DNA of 64,000 bases from positions 49,260 to 113,259 of the forward strand of contig JAEUWP010000136.1 of the NCBI GenBank assembly GCA_018524725.1, written 5' to 3'. Position numbers and translations under genes: made by a program. The notes beneath the pieces were generated by a model. The model saw nothing but the letters and a program-made list of their open reading frames with translations. It made no database searches and was not told the origin of the DNA. Below are positions 46,320 to 59,500 of the stretch, in pieces. The DNA is from Podaxis mareebaensis. Its lineage: Eukaryota; Basidiomycota; Agaricomycetes; Agaricales; Agaricaceae. Every line of letters starts with the position of its first letter. Within the stretch, counting starts at the first letter, position 1.

Positions 46320-47717
46320 GGACGTGGCTGGTTTCGCGGTGTGCGCGTGGATAAGGCCCGGGTTGTGTTAGGGAGAATAGGATCTAGAAAGTGGAGCTGA
46401 GAGAAGCGGAAGCCGTCGCAAGTCAATTGCGCAAAGAACAGTCCAGACGACCAGCGGGACCGGAATACCGTATCTAGGAGAAGAAGAGGGCTACCATCAA
46501 GGAGAGGGGGAGGCTAGAGGAAATAATATCAGAGTGAGGTGACGTTAGGTGGCGGTCCAGGCTAATTTCATTCACATCGCTCACCGGCCGATCTCTGCCC
46601 CTGCATCACACCCCCATAAGTATTCACAACATTCATATTGCCTCTTTGTTCCGTCCTCCGAGACCGAGGATGTTTATCCCCATGCCAACTCATAGGGAAC
46701 AAAAGCATATGCCCTTGCTAAAGAAAAACAAAAAATACATCTACTCGCTCCGCCGCTCGCTGTGGCTGATTGCTTCCGACACTATTCTCGGGCTGATGGG
46801 GCTTGTACATATTCTCGTAAGGTGATAAATCGAACTTTCACTCACCAACACGAGGTCGACGATGACGACTTGTCTGCGTCAGCTATTTAACCTGTCATTG
46901 AAAGAATTACCCCACTGCCCTTTAAACCCCCTCGACTTGGTCCAAGGCACTGATGTTTTTAATTCGTGCCCCACGGTGGTGCTTCGCGTAGTCTCTATCA
47001 CCACTAGCGTTCATGCGGGGGTGGTGTCTTGAATAGCCCGCAAGAGAACCCAAGCAGATATTCGACTGCGGAGTTGGGCAGTACACACACCCTCTTGATG
47101 CTCTGCGTCACCCTTGACAACGTGGCTGAGTTTGGATGAACCGGGTCATTTTACCCTTGTCTCTATTTTGGAAGTCCTTCCTGTTCGGGTACTACCGTTT
47201 CCGCTCCAGCACGAATCACTTAGGTCCTGGAATTCCGCAAATTCTACCAGTAAACTTTTTAGAATACCCAACAAGTGGAGGAGTAAATTATCAGATCTAG
47301 CGGATGCAACACATCCGCACTCCTACTCACTCCACCCTGACAGCTTTCTCTGTTTTCCTATCCCAGAATCAAGGAGACTGACAGATGCCACGACCTCCGG
47401 GTGACACACAACAACTGCTAGCTTTGCATGGAGTGTATCAATGTGTCAACGTCAATACTAGCATTGCCTCAATGATTGATCTTGGTTTGGCCACATGTTG
47501 GTGCCTCAGCATCCCTTAGCATCTTGCATGTCAAAATATAACGAGCTGACGTCCGGCCCGCCACTGGACTTCACGCATTCGGAACAAAGATCATGGTTCT
47601 TTGTGTTGCTTGCTCCCATGACTTCTGCAAAATGACAAGAAAAAATACATATTTCGCTTTGGCATCGATCAAGAGTCCAGGATCTAATAATGATATACTA
47701 TATCCCTGTGTTCACCC
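46320..47717. other. Intergenic, nothing firm
   Basis: About 1.4 kb. Contains the likely promoter of the mucin-like gene and possibly an unseen first exon. A plus frame of 96 codons at 47114 has no motif. Confidence 0.45.
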
Positions 47718-49753
47718 TCACACCTTCACATAGTCCGCGATGCTCTTTCCGATTTCAGGCCGCTTATCCCAATCCTTGAACCAGCCTTCAGCAGCACCCA
47801 CTGCTTCACCAACACTCGGCAGTCCAAATACACCGGCCGCGAGCCAGATATCGTCTCGACCCGGCTCATGTTCACCCATGAGCGTAGGCAAAACCGCTCT
47901 CGCAACCACCAGATTCGAATTCGCGTCCGTCCTCAACGCGCGTCCCTTCCTCTCACCACGTGCACCCAATTCCACAATCCCAGAGACACCAGCCCTAGAC
48001 GCCGCACGCCCCTCCCCACCGTTTTCATACGTCCCAAACGCTTCCCCTTCAGAAGGTTCCAATGCTCGGCCATCCTTCCCTTGCCCATAGATCGCGAAGC
48101 CACCCTCTGCCGAAATCAACTTGCGTCCAGTCTTAATGCGATGAATTCGGACGTGCCATAACGGGGTTTCAGGTTGCGGAGGGATAAGCCACGTTTCGAC
48201 CTCGACGTCGTTCCAAGGGTACCACATCGATCGAAGCCACTTTCCATTCTCAATCCTCGCTTCCTTAGTCACTCGGCGGCACTTCCACGTCTCTCCACCA
48301 TCGTCGCTCAAAGCGAGGGTATTGTCACCTCCCAGTTCCTCAAGCGTCCCATTCCCAACCGGAACGCTGTATCCAAATGCTGACGAGTATGCCAGTTTAC
48401 CATACTTTGCTGCGCTTTGTTTGACGGGGTAGGAGCATTGCTGGCCTGAAGAGAGAAGGAACGTGTGTCCGCCGAGATTGGATGTTATATGTAAGGGGTG
48501 GTTCAAGAACTTGACTGTATTCCTCAACACTTCAGGGTACGGTTCCTCCTTTGCCGCCCAGAAGGGGTGAGTCTCGGGTAAGGCGAGCGCGATGAAAGAC
48601 TTGCAGCACCAGTAAGGCGATCCAGGGGAATTGTAATTCTCGGTCATGTTGTGATTGGGGTAGCAGTAGCCAATCGTGAGGGTGCCATCTGGGTAATAGG
48701 CTCCGGGTTGTTTGGTCCAGTAGCGTAGATTGCGGAGTTGGAGACCTTTGATGACACCCCAGGTGAGCGGTGCTGGAAGCTCTACGTTGGCAAAGGCCAG
48801 AGCGCCCCAGAATGAGGACATGGCGAAACGGTACGTCATGCTCCGTCCGAAGGGAATTGCTCGGCCTGTGAGTGTGGAAGGAGAGTTAGTTGAGCTGCGA
48901 GATGTGCGTGGGTTTGGGATGACGTCTGACCTTCTTCATCGAAGTAGTGAACAAAGTCTTGTGCGAACTGGCGGGCTCTGTTGCGGTATTCTTCACATCT
49001 TTCTGGATCTTCATCCTGTGCAAGGCGAGAATACACCAGCTGTGCGAATTGGATTGCGAACGATGAGGAGTAGTAATCCAGCTGAACTACGCCCTCCGGG
49101 CCGTCCCTGGACCATCCACCACCAATGTAGAATGTGTCCAGGTGGTCAAGGTCGGCTTTCATTCTTTGGGCATCGTATCTAGGGGATCCAACCTTTGACA
49201 ACCCAAGGTTCGCAAAAACCTATTCAAAAATAAGCACACCACTCAGAGACGTCCGAACAAAGTCACTTACCCTGAACCACAACCAGTTCGTATTCGGCAT
49301 CTGTTTATCATTCATACCACCAAGCCAAACCTCTACGCTCCTCTTCGCACCCTCCTCAAGCTTATCCCAGATCTTTTCCTTTGCAACACCCAACGCGAAT
49401 CCAATCGCCGAACACTCAACCATCCGCTGGTCTCGATCCCTCATATCACCCCAGAACTCCTCATGATTCCGATCAGTGCCGTTCTTGAATCCATCGATCC
49501 AGCGTTGAGTGCCGGCATAGTCACCGCCCCCGGCGAGAAGTGAGGCGAGACCCCAGATCGGTCGGGAGAAGCCTTCAAGCTGTGCGGCGATGTCATCGTA
49601 GTGCGTTGCAGTGTGTCCAAGATGGATGCGTGCGCCGCCTGGAGAAGTGTGCGAGGCTAGTGGGTCGAGGAGACCGATGAGAAAGTTTTGGAGGTCGGAT
49701 TTGGTGAGAAGGGGGTTGGACGCGAATGGGGTCGTTTCTGCAAACGAGGCCAT
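47718..49753 (-). CDS. DUF2264 domain protein
   Basis: A protein of about 645 residues matching DUF2264, a family of alpha/alpha-barrel-like proteins in bacteria and fungi suspected to act on polysaccharides; activity unproven. Exon 1 starts [20 protein letters not shown] and reads [55 protein letters not shown] and [10 protein letters not shown]. The second exon reads [40 protein letters not shown] and [10 protein letters not shown]. The third reads [40 protein letters not shown] and [11 protein letters not shown], ending IADYVKV. Two short introns; no break and no signal peptide. It stands alone between larger gaps. Confidence 0.85.
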
Positions 49754-51755
49754 CCCGGGTGGTTGTTTAGTTAACGCAAAAATCTAAGCTTCAATTTCGG
49801 AGGAGAGGGAAAGACAAGAGTTGGAACTTTGGGAGTGGGGCGGTGGAATGTAGTGCGCACCTGGTATTTATCATATTTCTGACTTCTGCGGTAGTAATAG
49901 TCATATTCTTGTGCGTGAAGTTCTGTTTCTGGCTCGTAGAGAATCCGATGTTCTGCCGAACGGGTGGGCCGTTGGAGGTTTGAGCCCACAATGCTCTGCG
50001 ATTGGCCCAGGCGGGAGGGCGGCTGATGGCGGGTCGCTTTCTATGGTGTCCCGGCCCGCTAACTCCGGCCCAGCTTCCCGCTAGCCGCCGGAGGCTTGAC
50101 TCCTGCTCGGATTTAACCTTTCTTCGAGGCTCTCTCATCCTCTGTCGGCGTCGAGACTCGGGATCAGGTCTTCGGGCTGCAGTATATACTGGTAAAATTG
50201 AATCAATGCTTCTCCGCATCGGCAGATAATCTCACGTGGGACCAAGTATATTAATATCGCGATTCCCAAGACGGTCATACCTTCTGAACAAGGTCTCTGT
50301 ACTTCTAGTCAAGAAGATCTGCATAGGAAGAACGGACACCGTTCACCCCCTAGGACTCCAGTTGCTCTCCGGGTCTCTTTCCATATCGCCCCTGCCGCGA
50401 GCCTTTTGTCTAATATCCAACCTGATTGGCACAAGACATTGCGGACCCTGTTTACTCAAAATCAACTCTGAAAAAGAATCTGGCTGATGCGGATTTAATG
50501 GGTAACATCATCTTCTGCCTCAGAATGCCAGCTTGAAACACCGGTGGAGAATTTTGCCACAGATGTGTCATAACGATTTTGTCTGGCGGCCGTGTCTTGG
50601 CGTAGGTATTAGTGAAACACCTTTTGGATAGATAAGGCGAATTCTGATTTGATTCTGATTTGATGATCAATGGACTTGTGCTGCCATATGTATGTGGTCG
50701 CTGTGATCTTCGTATGTCTACATCCCAATTTGTTCTCGTCTGGTCGCTTCAATAGGCTACCTCAGGCGAATAGCTGTCAAGTCTTGATGCCTACACATAC
50801 CACCTGATCCCGCGAATTTCATCTAGTCAATGGATGAGCGTTTTGGGCCTTGCTGGCTGCGAATATCCCGCGCAAACGCCACATAGAAAAACTTCGCGGT
50901 GGCCTTCCAGAATCCAAGTCCATGGACCTCTGGGCCGTTTCAACGCGCGAAATTAATGGGTCCTCAAATGACATTGCAACAATTACCTAAAGGTCGGCGG
51001 GCACGGGTCAGGGATGAGGTAGGGAGAGTCAGTACGGAATCATGAATACCTCCAGCCCTGAACAATACTGTGTATGGGCAGGGCACAAGTGGTGGCCGAG
51101 TAATGTGGTCGGTAGAAGCGACGCCTGAAGACCTGGTGGTTGAACGCGTAGGCTCGTCGGGAGTGCAGAATGGTCATACATCGGGGCCTATTGCTTTGTT
51201 CTGCGTCAGCGAAGTGAATTAGTTGTGTTGATGAGTTGTATTTTTTTTGTGTCCTATATTTTCGTGATCGGTATTACCGAAAATGGTATCCACCTACCCT
51301 AGTATTGGCGGCTACTATAAACCTGCAGAGACCGGTACTGTTACGTCTTGTAGTCTCCAATAGGGTAGCAAGCAGTAATGCGAGAGCAAAGACTCTACTG
51401 CCCTCTAGCAGCTTAAACTTCTAAGTGGATGAATTTAGGTGGGTGGATTCGTATCGTTGGCTAAATAAGTCCGTACAAGTGGACGGATATGTGACAATCC
51501 AAGCATTCAGAAAGGCATTATCAGCGTCACTGAAAGATCCCGGGCGCCCTTTTGTTAGCCGGTCTGGAAAATTTTAATTTCGCGATGGGGACGTTTCCTT
51601 TTACATATGTAAATATATGTGCCCAGACTTCCCGGAAAGAGACTAAGAACCACATCTCTGTTCCTTATCCAGGTTCGTGGGTACCGTTTCCCGTCTTCAC
51701 GGATCGACCACCGTCACTGACGACATGCAGAAACCACAACCAACACCAAACAGCG
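49754..51755. other. Intergenic, nothing recognised
   Basis: About 2 kb. A minus frame of 142 codons (49791-50219) is Arg/Pro-rich without motif and overlaps the DUF2264 promoter. No RNA gene, repeat or relic identified. Confidence 0.45.
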
Positions 51756-51762
51756 TATAAAA
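51756..51762 (+). promoter_or_regulatory. TATA box of P450 gene 2
   Basis: GTATAAAAGGACGGG, 91 bases before the Met at 51847, matching the box of P450 gene 1. Transcript leader pyrimidine-rich stretches follow. Confidence 0.6.
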
Positions 51763-51846
51763 GGACGGGCTCTGAGGTTACTCGCATCCCACCCTTTCCC
51801 TTCATATTGCACCTGTGCTATTCTCCATATCAGTCTGTTTGCAGGC

Positions 51847-54168
51847 ATGATCTCAGTCGATCTTTGTCTCAGCGCTTCGTCGTTCCTCCTTGCATTGTAC
51901 TTTTATCTCAAAAAACCAAACCCATATGCTTCACTTCCTCTCCCTCCCGGTCCGAAGGGATTGCCAATTATTGGGAATCTGTTGGATATGCCGACTGAGT
52001 TCGAATGGAAGACGTACCATGAGTGGTGCAAGAAGTATGGTGTGTATCTGTGTTTGCTGTGGCTGTTGAGGGGTTTGACGTTGTGTGGCGTTGAAGGGAC
52101 GGATATTCTGCATGTCCCTGTTATGGGAACCAATATTATCGTGCTTGATTCTCCTGAGGCCGTGCTCGAGCTTATGGAACGCCGATCCTCTATTTACTCG
52201 GACAGGTGCGTGGATCGAGCTCTGGTGAACACGACTTTGTCTTGTTGACCATCTCCTTCACACGTTTAGAGCAAGGATGCCTATGATCAGTGGGTCTCTG
52301 AGTTTCTTGCTTCTTTTTCCCCGGATGCCTAACGCCAGACACCGGTCATTTCCTTAGATGAATTGGTACGTCGACTATATATAGCCACACTATAATGGCC
52401 TCTATTTGGAGGTACTTACGATCTTTGGATTTGTTTACATTGTAGATGAAATGGTATGTCGCGTACGATCCCACACTGTTGAAGTAGTGTGTTCTCATGA
52501 CTTATTGGCAGGTCGTTCAATGTGGGTTTCATGCCGTACGGTGGGTGAAGGCGCTGTCCATATGGAGTTAATCGCTCTAATGAGATATTGTTTAGGTAAC
52601 TACTGGTGAGTTGAATGCCAGGAGTTACGGGGGAACAGGTGTTTACTGAAGGAAAAAGGCGCAAGCATCGCAGGTTGATGCACCAACTCCTTCATCCGAC
52701 GGCGGCCCTTCGCTTCCGTCCACATGAGCTCAAGGCGACACACAACCTTCTCCAACGGTTCCTGGACAATCCGAATGATCCCATTGGGAACCTAAGATAG
52801 TGAGCTGACCCTTCTATGTTTTTGGTACTGCTGTTGACGCCCTTCACTCAATAGCATGGCCGGCGAAACAATTTTGTCTGTTGCATACGGTCTCGATATC
52901 AAACCCAAAGACGATCCCTACATCCAAACCGCCGAACGCGGAGTCCACCCGCTAGTGGCTGCTGCTGTACCAGGCGCATTCCTTGTGGACATGCTGCCGA
53001 TTTTGAAGTATGTCCCTGAATGGATGCCTGGCGCTGGGTTCCAGAAGAAGGCGAGGGAGTGGGCGAGGCTTGCCATGACCATGGTAGACATGCCTTACGA
53101 AGCATGTAAAGAGCGTATCGTATGTTCATTTTCAGGTGCTACCTGGGGGCGGCTTTTGACTCTGATTGGTTTGGGTAGGCCGAGGGAAGCGCAGTGCCAT
53201 CGTTTACCTCCATGAGTTTGCAGAGGGTTGACGAGGGGACGAAGGATGAGGCGTACCAGGAGCCTGTTATTCGTGGGAGTGCTGGAACTATGTATGCTGG
53301 TGAGTGGTCGAATCGCTTTTACGAGATCGGGTCATTAATCGTGCTGTCTAGCCGGTTCTGACACAGTAAGTTCTACCGACATTGAGTCGATCCTATCAAC
53401 TCACTTCATTTCAGACTGTTTCCGCCATTACATCCTGCATCCTCGCCCTCCTCGAAAACCCCGAGATTCTCAAAAAGGCTCAAGCTGAACTCGACTCTGT
53501 GGTTAAACCCGGTCATTTGCCCGACTTTGATGACGAGGAGAGTTTGCCGTATATCACCGCTTTGACTATGGAAACTCTCCGATGGAGGGATGTGGTGCCC
53601 ATTGCAATTCCAAGGTACCTGCAGGTTGATGATGAGTATAAGGGCTACAGGCTTCCCAAGGGCTCTATTGTAATTCCCAACGCCTGGTGCGTACAATTCA
53701 ACGAGCTACCAAGTAGCCTTGTACTCATTGACCATTAGGGCGATGCTTCATGATGAGAACGTTTACCCAGACCCTTTCACCTTCAAGCCCGAGCGTTTCC
53801 TCACGAAGGACGGAAAGATTGACAAGTCAGTTCGTGATCCCCGACATGCTTGCTTCGGCTTCGGTCGCCGGATCTGTCCTGGTCGCTACATGGCATTCTC
53901 TGCTGTCTGGATTGCCCTTGCTTCTATCGTTTACTGCTTTAACATCAAGAAGGCTGTTGACGAGGATGGAAAAGAGATTGAGCTGAGCCATGAGTATCTC
54001 TCTGCTCTTGTTATGTAGGTCGAATTCAGGTTGATCTTGCATTATCCCGAGCTCACTTTCCGTTGCAGCTTCCCCAAGCCATTCAAGTGTTCTATTACTC
54101 CTCGTTCTCCGCAACATGAGCGTGCGATTCGCTCTGCGGTTCTCGAACATGAGTTCGAGGCTAATTAG
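51847..54168 (+). CDS. Cytochrome P450 monooxygenase 2
   Basis: Close paralogue of P450 1 with the same exon plan. The start exon is MISVDLCLSASSFLLALYFY, PLPPGPKGLPIIGNLLDMP. Micro-exons are 52358-52365 (ATGAATTG), 52446-52453 (ATGAAATG), 52596-52605 (GTAACTACTG) and 53352-53365 (CCGGTTCTGACACA). Spliced, they give MINELMKWSFNVGFMPYGNY, WRKHRRLMHQLL and AAGSDTTVSAITS. Later motifs are ETLRWRDVVP (ExxR), FKPERFL and FGFGRRICPGRYMA. It ends EHEFEAN and TAG. Every catalytic motif is intact. Like gene 1 it has an N-terminal anchor and should work at the ER with a P450 reductase. Substrate unknown. Confidence 0.85.
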
Positions 54169-54311
54169 AGTGATGTGTAGTCATTACTTACGCCTTCTGA
54201 TATCTATTTGAACGTACCGTACTTACCGCATTTTGTGACTGGGTGCTGTTTTGAGAGTGCCAAAATAATTAATTTGATTTTCCTCTGGACCGCACATCGG
54301 GGCACCAAGTA

Positions 54312-55101
54312 CAGTCATTGGACGGTCAGTGGGAAATGGACACTCAGTGGGAAATTTCACATTCCCACTCGAGATTTTCACCTTTTCCCTTCGGACTTTT
54401 TGTAATTATATACCCTAGTCCCTCAGTTACAAAATGAGAGTGTTTTGGTTATTATTGACGATCTGACCATGTCGCGATGATTGAGGGAATCATTGGCAGT
54501 CCCTTGCAAAACAAGGTATCTCAACTTAGGCATCAATTGCATGCACAATAGTGCTACAACATGGATCCCCATATCATATAAGCTAAATGGTATTCATTTT
54601 GAGGGCCATCTGTAGTTGCAAAGTATCCGAAACCTGGAAGTTAGCACGGAGGGCATCCTGGAGGCTTGATCAGACCTGTCACGTCACACCTTTCCAAATT
54701 GGAATGCATCTGATTCATTTTATAACATCCTGCTTTTTGAAGCTTTTGACCAAAGCGAAGCAAAAGGGCCTTGAGAAACTCATTTCACAGCCAAAAATAC
54801 CAGAGGGCGATGCAAACATCGATGGAGATGAAGAGGATTGATCACCGTGAGGTAGTTGTGATGGCATTCCCACCGGCGTGATGTGACCATCCCACTGACT
54901 GTCTTTGGGCTTGATAACCAAAATTTCGACTGATTGCCAGATTACACCAGTCTCTTGCTCATAATACCCCTTTAAACTAGTTATATATATACCCGTAGAG
55001 TATTTCCAACATAATACCGGCTTATTTTTGTTCCATATGAGCCTTGGACTTTTTCCGAAGGCGCACATCATTTAGTTGTCCCACTGACCGTCCAATGACT
55101 G
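54312..55101. mobile_element. MITE with 23-bp perfect TIRs, TA duplication
   Basis: The left end CAGTCATTGGACGGTCAGTG(GGA) is repeated perfectly inverted at the right end, with TA on both sides (54310-54311 and 55102-55103). The 790-base interior has no transposase; a partial repeat of CAGTGGGAAA lies beside the left end and CCCACTGACTGTC lies inside the right part. Size, TIRs and TA sites fit a non-autonomous Tc1/mariner-type element. Confidence 0.8.
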
Positions 55102-55128
55102 TAATAAAAGCAGCCAGTCTACGTATCA

Positions 55129-55200
55129 TCGGATATGGTGTAGTGGCTAACATTATCGCCTCTCACGCGATAGCCCGGGGTTCGATTCCCCGTATCCGAA
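55129..55200 (+). tRNA. tRNA-Glu (anticodon CTC)
   Basis: A 72-nt cloverleaf. The acceptor stem TCGGATA pairs with TATCCGA with discriminator A. The A box is TGGTGTAGTGGCTAA. The anticodon stem ATCGC/GCGAT has loop CTCTCAC and anticodon CTC at 55162-55164. The T arm CGGGG-TTCGATT-CCCCG carries the B box GGTTCGATTCC. A TTTT pol III terminator starts four bases after the end. No intron. Confidence 0.95.
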
Positions 55201-55307
55201 TTCTTTTCATGCGTATTTTTGTTATTCAGGGGTGAATGCTCACGTGACGGAAACCATTTTTCTGAGGGAGTAATGTTCGGAGGGAATGAGAACGACAAGG
55301 CTCACCG

Positions 55308-56322
55308 ATGTCTCGCTCAGTCCGCGCTCTCTGCTCCTCCCTCAGTTCTCTTAATACGACACCCAGACAATGTGTTCGGGGTATTTATGCGTTGTCCTGT
55401 CCTACGTGTACAGAACTTTGAACATTTCCATAGGCACGCGAGGATACGCGCAGGCGCTTCTCAAAGCGCGTAGTGACGTCGAGCACACATCGTCGCCAGC
55501 ATCATCGCCTCGGACGAGCACGGCGGAGGGACGTTCTCGAGAAGGCTCTGCCTGGGGAAAGAGGGAAAAGTTCGGCGAAGCAGCGCAGCCAACACCAGTG
55601 TGGCAGATGAAGCCAGAACCTCACTTTGCAAACCACCTCAATGCGCTCTTTACACCGCTCGAGTTTAACCCAGAAATCGCCAGACGCTGTCTCACGCATG
55701 GCAGTCATCCAACCTCAGTTAACGGCCACAATGCCGGAATGTCATTCTTCGGTGCGTCGGCCTCGGCTACTTCGGAACGTTTGGGTCTGACATTTCGCAG
55801 GTCGTAGAGTACTGGAATCATACCTTCTTCTCTTCCTCCACTCGAGCAAAAACCTCAAACCTACGCATGACTTCAACTTTATAACAAACTGGACACTTAA
55901 TACCTACACCATTGGCCAACACGTCGGCTCGAAATGGGGTCTCGGACGTGTAATGCGGTGGGTGCCTACTGTGAGCAAGGAAAAGTTGTCAGGGCCTGGG
56001 GACAAGGACGGGTTGCTCCGGAGTGTGGGTTTGTATAAGGTCCAAGGTGACGCGGTCGCTGCGGTCATCGGTGCCATTTATGAGCAATTCGTGCGTTCCT
56101 CTTTCTTTTCCTCTAAATTGCTTTTCATTCTCTGGTTAGGGTGGCTCTGTAGCGCACCGGGTATTCCACACTCGCGTCCTACCAAATCTGCTGCTAGACG
56201 GCAAGAATGGTGGACTACCACTAGCTTTCCACGAAGAGGTGCTTGAGATTTGTGAGAGAATGGGCGGTACAGAGGGTGATCTGACAAAGGCACCGGAGGC
56301 CAAGTCTGAGGGCTCCCAGTGA
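55308..56322 (+). CDS. Mitochondrial ribosomal protein with RNase III-like domain (mL57 type)
   Basis: Predicted large-subunit mitoribosomal protein of the mL57 (yeast YmL15) type, an RNase III fold without catalytic use. The start at 55308 gives MSRSVRALCSSLSSLNTTPR, an Arg/Ser-rich matrix presequence. An intron of about 54 nt joins VRG to TRGYAQALLKARSD. The domain then reads LFTPLEFNPEIARRCLTHGS, NGHNAGMSFFG, RRVLESYLLLFLHSS, HVGSTWGLGRVMRWVPT in essence (here GQHVGSKWGLGRVMRWVPTV), LLRSVGLYKVQGDAVAAVIG and IYEQF. After another intron comes GGSVAHRVFHTRVLPNLLLD and FHEEVLEICERMGG, ending SEGSQ and TGA. No dsRNA-binding domain follows, which separates it from mL44. Confidence 0.8.
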
Positions 56323-56541
56323 CCACCAAAATCCTTTACTTAATGTGAGTCGTTTCCTTTTAACTTTGATCATGTTGTTAATATACAGACGCAGGCTTAA
56401 TATCTTGGCTGCTTTCTCGTACTGGTCATAAAATGAACCTAATTTTTGCGACGTCTCTAGTGACAGTCCACATAAGAACTACGTCCGACATGGAGACCCA
56501 TTACTAACATCCGATCCATAGTTCCAGCAAAGAATGGTCCT

Positions 56542-59500
56542 TCAAGCCTCTTTTTCAGTTCCTGCTTCCCTGTCCTGGTGCTTGAAACCGCTTTTAATCT
56601 TATGCCCCAACTTATCCGCCTTTTCCTCGATGCTATGTCCCACCCAAGCCACGTTCCTCATACGCCTCCACTGCATCAGGCCTCGGTGCTTACGATGCGC
56701 CTGTTTCGGTTTCTTCCTCTTCGCCTTGGCATCCTCTTCAAACCTCTCTTTCTCTCTTATATCATCCTCCGATCGTTTCTTCCGAGATGATGTGCTTGTA
56801 CCATCGTCCCACCTATCAGCATCACCTTCAGGACTTGCGCTCAAGTCCTCATCACTCTTATACCCATCCGACTCCTCGGACTCCTCGCCATGTTCCTTGT
56901 GTCCGTCTTCGCCAAACAAATCCTTCTGCTCTTCCGCACAATCCAAAGCTTCCATCACATCCTGCAAATGCCGATCATGGTTCACTGGGGACTGGTGATA
57001 ACCGCTCAGGCCGTGCCAGAATCTCAAGCGCACGACGAGCATGACTCCAGGTATAATATCTTCCCCACCGCCAGCTCCGGCGCCGATGCTCCCTTCTTCG
57101 AGTTCTTCGAGGACGGAGTCACTCCCGTTTGGGGCGTTGTGTTCTGAATTGTCTTTGGTATTGGTGCTGGCGTTGGCGTTTGTGTCCTTGTCTTTGCCCT
57201 TATCCTCGTAAGATCGGCTCGTAATTGCGTTCAAAGGAGTTGCAGCTACTTTTCCCAAACTCCCCAGAGGCCCATGTCCGTGTGCCTGGCTGAACAATGG
57301 ACCCCCACGCGAATGGTATCGTCGAATAGGCAACTGCACAACAACCTCATCTTCGTCCGGGATATCTTTCAACCAAAGTGTGCATATTGTATTCGTTATT
57401 TCCTGCCCTAACCCGTGTTTCTGGAAGAAGATGTGGAGGCGTGATGCGTAGCGTTTGAGCACGGGTAGACGGAGTGGTTTTGGGTGCCGTTTGGGGCGCC
57501 ATTCGGCTGACGCTTGGGTTGCTGCTGTTGCAGTGATTGAGGACATGGATGAAGTGTTCTCGATGATGTCTTTGGGTTCGTTCATGGTGTTGACGTGAGT
57601 GGTGGAATCGGTGTGAGAGGAAGGAGTTGTGCGGATGCAGTTGCTGTTTTCTGAGTGCGAATTTGAACGGGATCGAGGGGGAGTGTGGTCGTGTGCCGGG
57701 TGGACTGGAGACATTTTGCCCTTACCATACTGTGTGCGGAAGACGAGGCGACAGTTCGCTAGATCGCTTGGGAGGACTCCTCCCTTCTTCCCTTTACCAT
57801 TACCACTGTCTTCTGCGACCGCTCCTTTCTCCCTGCCCCTACTCAACGCGCCACTCTCAACCGCATACACCTCCGGCTGGATCTCTAACGTCCCTACATC
57901 CCACCCTAACAATCTCTTCGGCAGTTGCATTTGCACACTGCGAAAGATCAATGTAAACTTCAGCCTGCCATATCCGATCCCGCCAACAACAGGGAGGGTA
58001 TCGGCGTAGAAGGATTTGTCGCGGAAAACTGAACGGAGTGGGAGGACAACGACTCCAAGAACGGGTGGGTGTTCATGGAGCCTATTGTCGCGTACTGCGA
58101 TGATGACGGTTGTATCAGGCCACGAGCGAATGAATTTCTCGGTCTTGGCGTCGAACTGGGTTATGAGGCATTAATAAATGGAATGAAAAGAAGACCCAGG
58201 AAGAGACGTACGAATGGGTTGCTCGATTTCATTTTGGTACGGGTTTTGTATACCCGTTGATGATTAATCAATACCGTGCAATATGCGCTTGGTAGGTCGT
58301 CCGCATCCTCATCCTCGCATTCGTCAGCCTCTTTCAAGCCCGGTCTTTGCACTTTATGCACGCCCAAGCCTGATATTTGTTCAATTCGGATGCTTAGGAT
58401 TCCCGAAGGGAAGTGGGGTGTGGGCCGAGAGGAAGCGATAATCTCGTCGCCCTTGCGTTTCAAGTCGTCCTTTTTCTGTTGTTCGACTTCACTCGTCAGC
58501 CGTTGGTCCTCCGATGACGGGTCCTTAGAGGGAGTGGATGTGGCAGGATTGTGAGATGAAACCTGGGACGAGGGTTGGGCGGGTGTTTGGTCGAAACAAC
58601 GGAGGCCGACGCCGGTGTTACGACCTTCGTTTTCGTCACCTTCGGGGTGTACTTGTTGGTTGAGAATTTCTCTCGTCTTTGTCTCTCGCAATTTTCTCTC
58701 CGCCTCAGCTTCAATGTCGGCTTTGACTTCGTCGTAGCTCGATAACGCAGTCGAATTTCCTAAACCATCTTTTCCAGGATCCCCTGAACTTCTCGAGTCC
58801 TCAGGGTCAGACTTTAGTTTATTATCCCGAGACTCTAGATGTTGCTGCAACGTTGTTTTGTCGAAGTATCCGCACTCCCAAAGGAGTTTGCCTGGGACTG
58901 GTGTAGATTCAGGTGTGTCAGTGCGGAGCTGGTCCTGGCGGATCGAGATATGGTTATGTGTTTCGAGACTCTGCATTATGTAAGAGAGAGGGACATCAAT
59001 CGTGCCGACTAGATCGTCTGCCGTTAGGCGATCTGTGAAAAAGGCTATCAGGTGACATCTCGTCGGTTACAAGGCAGAGGACATACCGGCATCCCAGACT
59101 TGAATCCGGAGAGATTCTTGGGCGTTGACTTCCTGCGGATTGACGAGGACTGCTGTCGTTTCTTCCCAGGCTGGGCTCCCATCCCGGCTAACGATGCTAT
59201 ATGCGAGTAAGGTTTACGTTGGCTTTCCCAAGGAAAGGGATAAGATCGACGCACCGAGTGGCCCACAGGAACTTTCCCCACTTACTCCACCCTAACGTTA
59301 CATACATTTCCCCTTTCCTCTCATCCTCACGCGTCTTGAAGACCTTTGTTTCATCTGCATTCCCGAACCCTGTCGCACATCTGATCGTAACAACCATCAC
59401 ACCCAACGCGTCCACATCCATTCTCGGCACACCCACCAGTATGGATTTCAAATCCACATTAGTCGACTTGGGCGCGACATATTCCCCGACCACCGAATCA

